Source: Bacteroidales bacterium
GTDB taxonomy: Bacteria; Bacteroidota; Bacteroidia; Bacteroidales; UBA1556
NCBI GenBank assembly: GCA_016937295.1
Contig: JAFGWF010000070.1
Coordinates: 1 to 32,524 of the forward strand
Direction: 5' to 3'
DNA length: 32,524 bases
This document shows, piece by piece, positions 1 to 8,384 of the stretch. Numbering within the stretch: the stretch's first letter is position 1; every line of letters starts with the position of its first letter. Position numbers and translations under genes: made by a program. The notes under the pieces were generated by a model. It was not told where the DNA came from. It searched no databases and was given only the letters and a program-made list of their open reading frames with translations.

Positions 1-134
1 GAATTGATCCCGATATAGTGGTTCTAAGGCTTTGCTGCTTATTTAGTTAGAGGAATTTATTAGAATGAAACTACGGGATTTAAAAGTTTAAAGTTCTGCA
101 AAGCCCAAGAACCCACTTCATCGGGACCCAATCG
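1..134. repeat. Imperfect inverted repeat (long hairpin) at window edge
   Basis: Bases 1-35 and 98-134 are imperfectly complementary. The best-matched blocks are GGCTTTGC (28-35) with GCAAAGCC (98-105), GTTCT with AGAAC, and ATCCCGAT with ATCGGGAC. The intervening 62 bases are AT-rich and carry no open frame of note. The arms may continue left of the window. It could be a MITE or REP-like element, a decayed IS end, or the hairpin of a structured RNA. No transposase or flanking target duplication is visible, so the class is unknown. Confidence 0.45.
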
Positions 135-451
135 AACCTTACTGGAATTGCTACTAAAAGATCATGTATTCCATTTTTATTGTATTCTTTGTGTTATTTG
201 AAAAATTTGTCTCTTGTTAAACTTTTTCTACACAAAGCTTCTTACTTCTTTTTTTAATGATTCACGATATTTAAACTCCCCCTCACCTCATCAAACTATC
301 AGTTGAGTTTTGTCAATTCTGTTAAATTTTGGTCTTTTGTTTATTTGTTTGTGTATCAAATATATAATTCTTTTTTTCTATTGAAATTTTACCCTTTCAA
401 GCAATTTTGTGAAATTATCATCATTTCATTTCACCACATTTTCTTAATCTC
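135..451. other. Gene-free AT-rich spacer upstream of gcvP
   Basis: No ORF in this stretch looks coding in either direction. It is strongly AT-rich with long T runs, as expected of a Bacteroidota leader or promoter region. No tRNA-like cloverleaf, riboswitch-like conserved core or terminator could be recognised. A glycine riboswitch was specifically considered because gcvP follows, and no convincing tandem aptamer was seen. Confidence 0.4.
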
Positions 452-459
452 TATATTTG
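452..459 (+). promoter_or_regulatory. Putative -7 box (TATATTTG) for gcvP
   Basis: TATATTTG matches the Bacteroidetes -7 consensus TAnnTTTG exactly. No TTG lies at the usual distance upstream, so the -33 element is weak or absent. The box ends only 16 nt before the first ATG (476) and 34 nt before the second (494). Confidence 0.5.
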
Positions 460-475
460 CGCTTCTTTTTGTTTA

Positions 476-3376
476 ATGTTTAAACTTTACAAAATGTTAT
501 CTAACTCCTTTTTACCCCGACATATTGGCCCCAATGCTAATGAGACCAAGTTGATGCTTGACAGCATTGGCGTAAACTCCATAGATGAGCTTATCGACCA
601 AACAATTCCTAAGTCTATTCGCCTGAAAAAACCGCTTCAAATTTCGGAAGCTCTTTCAGAATCGGATTTCCTTAAAAAGATGAAATCCATTGCAGCTTTG
701 AACAAAAACTACCGTTCCTTTATTGGCTTGGGTTATTACGAAACCATCACGCCATCAGTGATTTTGCGAAATATCTTCGAGAATCCCTCATGGTACACTT
801 CCTATACTCCCTATCAGGCTGAGATTTCACAGGGTAGGTTAGAGGCATTGCTTAATTTTCAGACTGTTATCACTGAATTAACCGGTTTACCTATTGCCAA
901 TGCCTCCTTGCTCGACGAAGGCACTGCTGCTGCTGAAGCGCTGTTATTGGCTTATGGTAGTCGCAGTCGTAATGCTGTGAAAGCGGGTCATAATAAGTTT
1001 TTTGTGGACGAAAAAGTTTTTCCACAAACTCTTGAAGTTGTGAAAACCCGTGCTGATTATAAAGGTATTGAGTTGATAGTTGGTAATCCTTGCACCTTTG
1101 AATTTACTGAAGGCGTTTTCGGAGCAATAGTACAATATGCCGATAGTTTTGGAAAAACCCATGACTACACAAGCTTTATCAAAAAAGCCCATGAGCACGA
1201 GGCTGTTGTGGCAATGGCTGCCGACATTTTGAGCTTGACTTTGTTCAAGTCTCCAGGCGAAATGGATGCCGACATGGCTTTTGGCTCCACTCAGCGTTTT
1301 GGAATTCCGATGGGATATGGCGGCCCTCATGCTGCTTTCTTTGCCGTTAAAGAAAGTTTTAAAAGAAATATCCCCGGTCGTATCATTGGTGTTTCGGTAG
1401 ATAAAATGGGAAACCGCGCTTTGAGAATGGCTTTGCAAACTCGTGAACAACATATCAAACGCGAAAAAGCTACTTCAAATATTTGTACTGCTCAAGCGCT
1501 TCTTGCTACTATGGCCGGTATGTATGTGGTTTTTCATGGAAAAGATGGTCTGATTTCCCTATCCGCTCGTATTCACAAAATGGCCTCACTTCTTGCCGCT
1601 GAGCTGGAGAAATTAGGTTATACCGAACTAAACAAAAATTTCTTCGATACAATTCAAATCGAATTGCCTCAAGGTGTTTATATGAATGAGGTTAAAAAGC
1701 GGATGAATGATTTTAATATTAACCTCCGTTATATCGATGATAAGCATCTGACTATCAGCGTTGATGAGGGAAAGAATATGCAAGATTTAAACGATCTTAT
1801 AACCATTTTTGCCGGTCTTAACGGTAAAAATAGAGACTTGATTACCAAAGAAACTTGTATGAGTTTTATGGATTATCAAATTGCTGAGAACTTGAAAAGA
1901 ACAACCGATTTTCTCAATCAGGAGGTATTCCACCTATACCAGTCGGAAACCGCTATGATGCGTTATATCAAGAAGTTGGAAGTACGAGATTTAGCTTTAA
2001 ATACGGCAATGATTCCGCTTGGATCGTGCACTATGAAACTCAATGCAGCAACAGAAATGTTGCCTTTGAGTTGGCCAGAGTGGGGAAATATCCATCCATT
2101 TGTACCTGCCGATCAAGCTCTTGGATATCGGGAGCTAATAGATGAATTAGGTAAAGATTTATGTGAAATTACCGGTTTCGATGGCATCACTTTTCAACCA
2201 AATAGTGGAGCTTCGGGCGAATATGCAGGTTTGGCGGTCATAATGGCCTATCATCGTGCCACTGGAAACCCACATCGAAATATTTGTTTAATACCGGCTT
2301 CAGCTCATGGAACAAATCCCGCCTCAGCCGTCATGGCCGGTATGGAAGTGGTCGTGGTGAAAACCGATGAACATGGCGAAATTGACATTCAGGATTTAAC
2401 TGCCAAAGCTGACCAGTATAAAGAAAACCTTGGCGCTCTGATGGTTACGTATCCTTCAACCCATGGTGTTTTTGAAGAATCTATTTTGGAAGTAATCGAA
2501 ATCATCCATTCTCGTGGAGGTCAAGTTTATATGGATGGAGCCAATATGAATGCCCAGATTGGATACACTAATCCAGGAACTATTGGTGCCGATGTTTGCC
2601 ATCTCAACTTGCACAAAACTTTCGCCATACCTCATGGCGGTGGTGGCCCGGGAGTTGGCCCGATTGCTACAGCCCCTCACCTGACTCCTTTCTTACCTTC
2701 GCATATCTTCTGCGAAAAACGTAATGAAAAGTCAATACCAGCGATAGCATCAGCTCCGTTTGGAAGTGCGTTCGTATTACCTATCAGTTACGCATATATT
2801 AAAATGCTTGGTGCAGATGGATTGAAAGCCGCTACCGATTATGCAATCTTAAATGCAAATTTCATTAAAACTTCGTTAGAAGATAGCTATCCAATTTTAT
2901 ACACAGGTGCTCAAAATCGGGTGGCTCACGAATTGATTTTAGACTGTAATAAGTTCCTGAAAACTGCAGGAGTGGCTGTTATCGACATTGCCAAGCGATT
3001 GATGGACTATGGCTTCCATGCTCCAACGGTGGCTTTCCCTGTTCATGGCACTTTGATGGTTGAGCCCACAGAGTCTGAGCCATATTCCGAAATTATCCGT
3101 TTCATAGAAGCGATGAAAGCTATTCGTAGTGAAATAGCTGAAATAGAAGAGGGTAGAGCAGACCAGAAAGATAATTTGGTCGTAAATGCACCTCATACGG
3201 TTGGCATGGTAACAAATGAGGTGTGGAATCGTCCTTATACTCGTCAGCAAGCTGCATTCCCTGTGGAATCGTTGAAAACCAATAAATTTTGGCCTTTTGT
3301 TACTAAAATTGATGATGGATTTGGCGACCGCAATTTAGTTTGCACCTGCGACCCAATTGAAGATTATGTCAAATAG
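476..3376 (+). CDS. gcvP: Glycine dehydrogenase (aminomethyl-transferring), glycine cleavage P-protein
   Basis: PLP-dependent P-protein of the cytoplasmic glycine cleavage system. It decarboxylates glycine and passes the aminomethyl group to lipoyl-GcvH. At 966 aa it is the single-chain form that fuses the alpha and beta halves found as GcvPA/GcvPB in other bacteria. The N-terminal signature FLPRHIGPN is present, and the PLP-binding motif NLHKTFAIPHGGGGPG places the Schiff-base lysine at about K714. The C-terminal half also shows the conserved PLGSCTMKLN and SAHGTNPASA segments. No gcvH, gcvT or lpd lies in the window, so the partners are encoded elsewhere. The second ATG (494) is an equally good start: it gives MLSNSFLPRHIGP and a more normal leader behind the -7 box at 452. 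Family call is certain; the exact start is not. Confidence 0.98.
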   Translation: MFKLYKMLSNSFLPRHIGPNANETKLMLDSIGVNSIDELIDQTIPKSIRLKKPLQISEALSESDFLKKMKSIAALNKNYRSFIGLGYYETITPSVILRNIFENPSWYTSYTPYQAEISQGRLEALLNFQTVITELTGLPIANASLLDEGTAAAEALLLAYGSRSRNAVKAGHNKFFVDEKVFPQTLEVVKTRADYKGIELIVGNPCTFEFTEGVFGAIVQYADSFGKTHDYTSFIKKAHEHEAVVAMAADILSLTLFKSPGEMDADMAFGSTQRFGIPMGYGGPHAAFFAVKESFKRNIPGRIIGVSVDKMGNRALRMALQTREQHIKREKATSNICTAQALLATMAGMYVVFHGKDGLISLSARIHKMASLLAAELEKLGYTELNKNFFDTIQIELPQGVYMNEVKKRMNDFNINLRYIDDKHLTISVDEGKNMQDLNDLITIFAGLNGKNRDLITKETCMSFMDYQIAENLKRTTDFLNQEVFHLYQSETAMMRYIKKLEVRDLALNTAMIPLGSCTMKLNAATEMLPLSWPEWGNIHPFVPADQALGYRELIDELGKDLCEITGFDGITFQPNSGASGEYAGLAVIMAYHRATGNPHRNICLIPASAHGTNPASAVMAGMEVVVVKTDEHGEIDIQDLTAKADQYKENLGALMVTYPSTHGVFEESILEVIEIIHSRGGQVYMDGANMNAQIGYTNPGTIGADVCHLNLHKTFAIPHGGGGPGVGPIATAPHLTPFLPSHIFCEKRNEKSIPAIASAPFGSAFVLPISYAYIKMLGADGLKAATDYAILNANFIKTSLEDSYPILYTGAQNRVAHELILDCNKFLKTAGVAVIDIAKRLMDYGFHAPTVAFPVHGTLMVEPTESEPYSEIIRFIEAMKAIRSEIAEIEEGRADQKDNLVVNAPHTVGMVTNEVWNRPYTRQQAAFPVESLKTNKFWPFVTKIDDGFGDRNLVCTCDPIEDYVK

Positions 3377-3431
3377 TACAACCTTTTTTAGAAATAATTG
3401 TCTAACATCAACTTAATATTTAGAAATTGTA

Positions 3432-3439
3432 TATCTTTG
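3432..3439 (+). promoter_or_regulatory. Putative -7 box (TATCTTTG) for the T9SS cargo gene
   Basis: TATCTTTG fits TAnnTTTG and lies 51 nt before the ATG at 3491. No well-spaced TTG -33 element is present. Its position between the gcvP stop and the signal-peptide ATG supports separate transcription of the cargo gene and argues against the track's TTG start at 3398. Confidence 0.5.
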
Positions 3440-3490
3440 CAATCTACAGAATTATCTAAAACTATATTTATTAATTTAAACAAAGCAACT

Positions 3491-4789
3491 ATGAGAAAGT
3501 TTTATCTAACATTAGCACTTATGATTGGTTTTGGCTGGGCAATGGCTCAAAATCAAGGTGTTGTAATTAAAAAAGAAAGTGATCAATTCACCGCAAGTGA
3601 AATGATGAAAATTAAAAAAGACGTGCAGAAGTTCCGTTCCGACCGAGCTGATGCTAACAAAGTAATCAAGAGTAGATGGTACGGTTACGGTTTTGAGCTC
3701 GACAATATTCTTGGAAATATTGCCACAGCAACTGCTAATAATTTATGGCCTGATTCTACTATTCTTGTTAACTATTCTTCAGGCTATAGTGGTCCTTGGA
3801 TTCATGCTCTTGGTGAGGCCATCAACCCTAAATCCGGTGTGTTTACCAGCCCAACGGATTTAAACATTAACCAAAACATGCCTTACACAATTGATAGTAT
3901 TGGTTTTTACTGCATTTATTACAGAGAAGCAGCAACTGCAAGTGCTGTTGATACTTTGATGGTTCAAATTCTCGAAAATGGTGATGGTAATTACTATTGG
4001 GAGCAAGGTGGTAATCCATGGGTTTTGTCAGATTATGGTACAGATACTTTGTGGTTCAAAGGTATTAAACACGATCCTTTGATGTACTATTCATCAGATG
4101 CAAAATATACCACTTACAAATTCCCTTTAACTGCAGGTATGGAAAATGATACTCTTTCTAATGGTATCAATTATTTCAAATTCTCACTTAATAATTTTGG
4201 AATCAATGCCGGTCAAACATTTGTTGCCACAGTTCAGTTTGTCCCAGGTTTTACTTGGAATGCAAACTACGACACAATCACTTCAGTGAACCACATGCGT
4301 TTTATCTCTAACGAAGAGAATGGTGATGCAGGTGGAGCCGGTACTTTACCAACTTATACTAAATTCGATTGGAATTGCTCTTATATCCTTCCTGGTGATT
4401 GGATGTACAGCCCAACTAGCACCGTCTATGCTCCTGCTTATGCTTATGTTGCCGGTTACGGTTATGAGCACCACTGGATTGAGTTTTTACTCACTGCTGA
4501 CGAAACCGGTATTGCTGATGCAAACCGTAATAACTTAACTGTTGGTCAAAACCAACCAAACCCTTTCAGCACATCAACCACCATCAACTACACTCTTGAC
4601 CAAAGAGCTGATGTAACTTTAACCGTTTACAATGTTGCAGGTGCAAAAGTTATGGAAATGAACGAAGGTTCACAAAGCACTGGAAATCATAATATTATTG
4701 TAGATGGTAGCAAACTTAAATCAGGCGTTTACTACTACACTTTAGCCGCAGGTGCAAACAAAGTAACCAAGAAAATGATTGTTTACTAA
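3491..4789 (+). CDS. Secreted protein with T9SS type A C-terminal sorting domain
   Basis: A 432 aa exported protein of unknown function. The track starts at a TTG (3398), but the ATG at 3491 gives a clean signal peptide, MRKFYLTLALMIGFGWAMAQ, and sits behind a -7 box, so I use it. The middle is rich in Tyr, Trp, Asn and Asp, typical of beta-sandwich surface proteins, and no catalytic motif was recognised. The last ~80 residues form a textbook T9SS type A domain: QNQPNPF, then TLTVYNVAGAKV, then GVYYYTL and a basic end KKMIVY. The protein would cross the inner membrane by Sec and the outer membrane by T9SS, then be cleaved and released or attached to A-LPS. It is monocistronic and followed by a strong terminator. 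Confidence 0.88.
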   Translation: MRKFYLTLALMIGFGWAMAQNQGVVIKKESDQFTASEMMKIKKDVQKFRSDRADANKVIKSRWYGYGFELDNILGNIATATANNLWPDSTILVNYSSGYSGPWIHALGEAINPKSGVFTSPTDLNINQNMPYTIDSIGFYCIYYREAATASAVDTLMVQILENGDGNYYWEQGGNPWVLSDYGTDTLWFKGIKHDPLMYYSSDAKYTTYKFPLTAGMENDTLSNGINYFKFSLNNFGINAGQTFVATVQFVPGFTWNANYDTITSVNHMRFISNEENGDAGGAGTLPTYTKFDWNCSYILPGDWMYSPTSTVYAPAYAYVAGYGYEHHWIEFLLTADETGIADANRNNLTVGQNQPNPFSTSTTINYTLDQRADVTLTVYNVAGAKVMEMNEGSQSTGNHNIIVDGSKLKSGVYYYTLAAGANKVTKKMIVY

Positions 4790-4810
4790 TCGTTATTCAC
4801 CTCATTTTGA

Positions 4811-4842
4811 AAAAGCTGTCCTTTTAGGGCAGCTTTTTTTTT
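4811..4842 (+). terminator. Rho-independent terminator of the T9SS cargo gene
   Basis: AAGCTGTCC pairs with GGGCAGCTT (one G-T pair) around a TTTTA loop and runs into a tract of nine T. It lies 22 nt after the stop codon at 4789. Confidence 0.9.
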
Positions 4843-4867
4843 GAAGTTTTAAGCGATGAAGTAGGGC

Positions 4868-4900
4868 AAAAAAAAAGCAACCTTTGGGGAGAAGGTTGCT
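4868..4900 (-). terminator. Rho-independent terminator for the minus-strand PKD operon
   Basis: AGCAACCTT (4876-4884) and AAGGTTGCT (4892-4900) form a perfect 9 bp stem with a 7 nt loop. On the minus strand it is followed by a run of T (the A tract at 4868-4876). It lies about 180 nt beyond the stop of the PKD gene and faces the plus-strand terminator, separating the two convergent units. Confidence 0.85.
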
Positions 4901-5081
4901 CAAGCAATTAATAATAAACAAACAGAAAAGAAACAAACTTATTTAATATCTTATTCAAATTTTCTGAACTAATGCAATGACAATTGTAGTATAAAAAGGT
5001 TGCATTTAGGTTAAAATTCTGTGAATAAATCTGAAACGAATTCGGAAAATACCCTTACTATTCAAAAGAAATAATATCGTT

Positions 5082-6824
5082 CTATCGATTAATAATTATT
5101 CGTGAAACAGATTGAGAAGATGTGTTGGGGTTGAAAATTTTAACTATATAAACCCCATTTAGAAGGTGGTTTACGGCTAAATTAGTTTCTTCACCTGAAA
5201 TCCATAAATTACCTTCGTTAATCAATTGACCTTCAATAGAATATATTTGATATTCAAGTTTTGAATTTTGTGCTTCAGCAAATCTGAAATGGACAAATTG
5301 GTTAGCTGGGTTCGGAAATGCTGTAAAACTGACAGGTTTAGAGCTAATTGTTTTAAAACCTGTGATTTTGTGTTTATTTATGGTGAAACTAATATTTGAA
5401 ACGGTGTCGAAGGAATTAGCGAGATTGATGCCAATAATGTCAGATTGGAGACCTGTAATTTCACCCAGAATTACATATTGACCGGTGCTTAAATCGTTGA
5501 ACTCAAAATAGCCATTCGAGTCGGTAAAAGTATAATTTGCAACTTCTGCATTTTGGTTATATAGAAGTAATTCAACATTATCAACGGTTGAAAAAGCAGC
5601 ATTGTTTGATGAAACATATCCTGATATTTGGCAATTACCGGGAATATTAAATGTGGGGTTTAAAAACACATTCGCCAAAGAAATATCCTGAAAAAGATTT
5701 AGGGTTACGCCATTATTCCACAGTACGTTATCCCCGTAATAGGTTGGTGCATAATCTTTACTGTAAGCGGAGCTATCGGGAAGAAGAACTTTCACTTTAT
5801 GCTTTCCTTCCGGAACTTGAAAGAAATAATAAACTCCAAGAGTGTCATTCACTGAGGTCAACCTGACGGTGTCGATTGGCTTGAAATAGTTGTTCGGATA
5901 TTCTTTATAAAGGTAGGCAATACACTTATCAATGGTATAAGGACCGGCATAAACTCTGCCCCATAAGTTATAAGGTTGTGGATTGGCCACATTAATAGGA
6001 TAAGAAACGGTGCTGGTACATCCGCTTTGTGTGGTTATTTTCAATTGCACAAAATAAATTCCTGCATAAGGAAAAATATGGGTTGGGTCTTGTAGATTGC
6101 TGCTATCTCCATCATCAAAATACCATTGCCACGAAACAATATTGGTTGCATGTATGGAATTGTCGTGAAAATAAACTTTTAACGGGTTTGTAAGACTATC
6201 AGCAATTGCCGTAAATGATGCCTGACAAGCAATGCCTCCCGGGTTGATGGTAATGGTATAACTATAGGACGACTGACATCCGGTTTTTGAAGTAATATTC
6301 AACACGACTAAAAAATTGCCGGTATTATTGTATTGATGCATAGGATGTTGGGCTGTGGAGTTGGTGCCATCGCCAAAAGTCCACAACCACGTTAATATGG
6401 AATCGTTACTTCCTGCAAAAGAGTGGTCGGTGAAAGCGTAGGTATAAAGTGGCGCCGAGGGTACTTGCACGAAAGTAAAATATGCCATACATGCTGGTGG
6501 AATAATTTTTTCAACGTGAATAGTATCGACAAACAGGTCATGGCAATTGTTGGTTGTGGTCATCTTTAAGGAAACGATATAAACTCCCTCAGAGAGATAT
6601 TGGTGCTCAGGACTGTACTGTTTACTGGTGCTTCCATCGCCAAAATCCCAAATATAATTAGCCGTAAATCCGCTGTCATGTTCAGACAGATTTTTGAATT
6701 CATAAGTAAAACTCGAAATATCATCTAAAATTTGGTAATCGAATTTAGCATCGCAAATTTGACTTTTAACATTCAGATTTAGGAGAAATAAAGAAAGAAT
6801 TAATATAATGGTATATCTATTCAT
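5082..6824 (-). CDS. Secreted multi-PKD-domain protein with T9SS type A sorting domain
   Basis: A 580 aa surface or secreted protein. A signal peptide (about residues 1-21, ending VKSQ) is followed by three PKD domains at about 24-105, 112-193 and 200-279. These carry the hallmark WDFGDGS, WTFGDGT and, degenerated, WYFDDGD. Two carboxypeptidase-regulatory/SdrD-B-like beta domains follow at about 284-390 and 397-485; the second contains TDSNGYFEFNDL. The C-terminal type A sorting domain (about 500-580) contains FPNPANQF, IYSIEGQLI and NGVYIVKI. PKD domains usually mediate carbohydrate or protein binding, and no enzyme domain is visible. Only 3 nt separate it from the upstream anti-sigma-like gene, so it is the distal gene of the sigma operon and plausibly one of its output or sensor components. 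Ligand unknown. Confidence 0.88.
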   Translation of the reverse strand: MNRYTIILILSLFLLNLNVKSQICDAKFDYQILDDISSFTYEFKNLSEHDSGFTANYIWDFGDGSTSKQYSPEHQYLSEGVYIVSLKMTTTNNCHDLFVDTIHVEKIIPPACMAYFTFVQVPSAPLYTYAFTDHSFAGSNDSILTWLWTFGDGTNSTAQHPMHQYNNTGNFLVVLNITSKTGCQSSYSYTITINPGGIACQASFTAIADSLTNPLKVYFHDNSIHATNIVSWQWYFDDGDSSNLQDPTHIFPYAGIYFVQLKITTQSGCTSTVSYPINVANPQPYNLWGRVYAGPYTIDKCIAYLYKEYPNNYFKPIDTVRLTSVNDTLGVYYFFQVPEGKHKVKVLLPDSSAYSKDYAPTYYGDNVLWNNGVTLNLFQDISLANVFLNPTFNIPGNCQISGYVSSNNAAFSTVDNVELLLYNQNAEVANYTFTDSNGYFEFNDLSTGQYVILGEITGLQSDIIGINLANSFDTVSNISFTINKHKITGFKTISSKPVSFTAFPNPANQFVHFRFAEAQNSKLEYQIYSIEGQLINEGNLWISGEETNLAVNHLLNGVYIVKIFNPNTSSQSVSRIIINR

Positions 6825-6827
6825 ACG

Positions 6828-8384
6828 TTATAAAAAATAATAAGTAAAACCGGTTCTAAGCCCATGACCATAAGCACGTTGGGTGCTTTCGATATAGGCC
6901 GGATATTGATAAAATAAGGCTACGGCTTCTGTATTAAAATGAAGTCTTTCGGTTAGTTTGAATATGATTCCGGCATTTAAACTGTAGCTAATATTGGTTT
7001 TAGTTCTGTTTTGCGATGGAAAATAAAAGTTTTTCATTACAGACTGGTTGTCAAGCTCATATAGACCTTTAATCTTGGAGGACAATAAAACGGAATACTT
7101 AATTCCAAGTCCGGCTTTCAAGGAAAATCGTTTAAGATTTTTGACATAACCAACATGGAATGGAATATTCATCCAATAGTTTTGGGTTAATGCAATGGAC
7201 GAAAAACTATGATCAATATCATCATAAACTTTTTCTTGATGCCCATACGCAACGGGTGTATAGGTTTGGTTTACAGGGTCGAAGGTGAAACTGAGTGAAT
7301 CTGTAACAAACTGCATTTTCACAAATTCATAACGTGAATAGTCGATTGTGTATGGAGTTTTTTCTTCCGACATTCCAAATCCTAATCCAAGTTCTGCAAT
7401 TAGATGAATGTTTTGGTAAGTGAAGCTTACATCTAATTCATGTTGATTTACATTGTTGAATCCGGTTACTATATTGGATGGATTATAACTCAAGCTCAAT
7501 CCTTTTTTATCAATATTTCTTGGGTTAAGAGGCAGTGTTCCCGGTTTTTCTTGGTAGTCTTCTTTTTTATCCGCAGCATTTTCATTCGAAGCTACTAACG
7601 GATTATGAATTTTAGCTGTGTCTGTTTGTAATGTATCTATGTGTGGTTCAACATTCTCATTTGCAACCACATTGTCAACGGCAACTATACTTTCTTTTAT
7701 TAGAACAACTTCTTCCGGCTGATTGATTTTCGGTTGAATTTTAGCGACTTTCGAAGTTAAAACAGGAATTGCTTGATAGACAACAGACGAAATCGGATGC
7801 TGACTAACAGCAAGGGTTGGTATGTCATCAGTGCTATAAAAAGTCTTGTAACGGTTGGAGTTTTTTATCCCTGAGTTCTTTTTAACCACAGTAGCTTGTG
7901 ATTCTGTTGTGCTTGATTCGATTTTTAATTCGCGCGGTTCAATGGTGTTTTCACGGGGCGTGGCTTTTTCATCGAACGATGGATTGTCCGTTGTTGGTTT
8001 TAAAGGTTGAGCAGCTTCCTTATGCAGGGATTCAATGGGAGCAATTGGTTGAGATTCTGCAATTTTAGGCTCTATACTTTCTCCAGAAGGTTTATTAAAA
8101 TACAAGTAGGAAGCGAAACCAAGAAGGATAAATGCGGCGGCAATGCGTCTGAAAACAGGTGATTTATAGAAAGGTATCTTAGGTTTTAGAGTTGCGGCAA
8201 TTTTTTTCCAAAGATGTGGTGGTGGGGCAATTTCCGGTTTTTCTAATTTCGAGCGAATAGCTTCATCGTTTAAAGAGGGAGAAGAAGCCATATTATGCGC
8301 TATTTTGCTCCACAATCCATCCGGAGGTTCAGAAACCGCATCAGACAGTTTCGCTTTTACTATGTCGTCGAAATTTTCAATCAT
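6828..8384 (-). CDS. Dual-membrane anti-sigma-like protein (cytoplasmic motif, TM helix, linker, outer-membrane barrel)
   Basis: 518 aa from the ATG at 8384. The track start is 17 codons upstream, inside the sigma gene; this ATG overlaps the sigma stop by 8 bp, implying translational coupling. A short cytoplasmic region holds two copies of a PP-x-x-LW-x-KIA motif (about residues 14-32 and 48-66). A single TM helix follows (about 79-97), then a long charged, Pro/Thr-rich, probably disordered linker (about 98-290). The C-terminal domain (about 295-518) has alternating beta strands and ends in the aromatic GFTYYFL, as in outer-membrane barrels. This matches the Dma (dual membrane-spanning anti-sigma) proteins described in Bacteroides thetaiotaomicron. 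No FecR domain is present. Function is inferred from architecture and position beside the ECF gene. Confidence 0.75.
   Translation of the reverse strand: MIENFDDIVKAKLSDAVSEPPDGLWSKIAHNMASSPSLNDEAIRSKLEKPEIAPPPHLWKKIAATLKPKIPFYKSPVFRRIAAAFILLGFASYLYFNKPSGESIEPKIAESQPIAPIESLHKEAAQPLKPTTDNPSFDEKATPRENTIEPRELKIESSTTESQATVVKKNSGIKNSNRYKTFYSTDDIPTLAVSQHPISSVVYQAIPVLTSKVAKIQPKINQPEEVVLIKESIVAVDNVVANENVEPHIDTLQTDTAKIHNPLVASNENAADKKEDYQEKPGTLPLNPRNIDKKGLSLSYNPSNIVTGFNNVNQHELDVSFTYQNIHLIAELGLGFGMSEEKTPYTIDYSRYEFVKMQFVTDSLSFTFDPVNQTYTPVAYGHQEKVYDDIDHSFSSIALTQNYWMNIPFHVGYVKNLKRFSLKAGLGIKYSVLLSSKIKGLYELDNQSVMKNFYFPSQNRTKTNISYSLNAGIIFKLTERLHFNTEAVALFYQYPAYIESTQRAYGHGLRTGFTYYFL

Noticed and set aside
1-134. 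Integron attC site or IS end
   Set aside because: No convincing attC core sites and no transposase or integrase in the window; kept only as an unclassified inverted repeat.
135-475. Glycine riboswitch upstream of gcvP
   Set aside because: No recognisable conserved aptamer core or tandem stems; the leader after the -7 box at 452 is too short to hold one.
944-1453. 169 aa minus-strand ORF inside gcvP, and similar ORFs at 2456-2680 and 2939-3250
   Set aside because: They lie wholly within a well-conserved gene on the other strand, show no domain, signal peptide or promoter, and are frame shadows.
6828-8384. FecR-type anti-sigma / TonB-dependent uptake system
   Set aside because: No FecR domain in the protein and no SusC/TonB receptor or SusD in the operon; the layout is barrel-fused instead.
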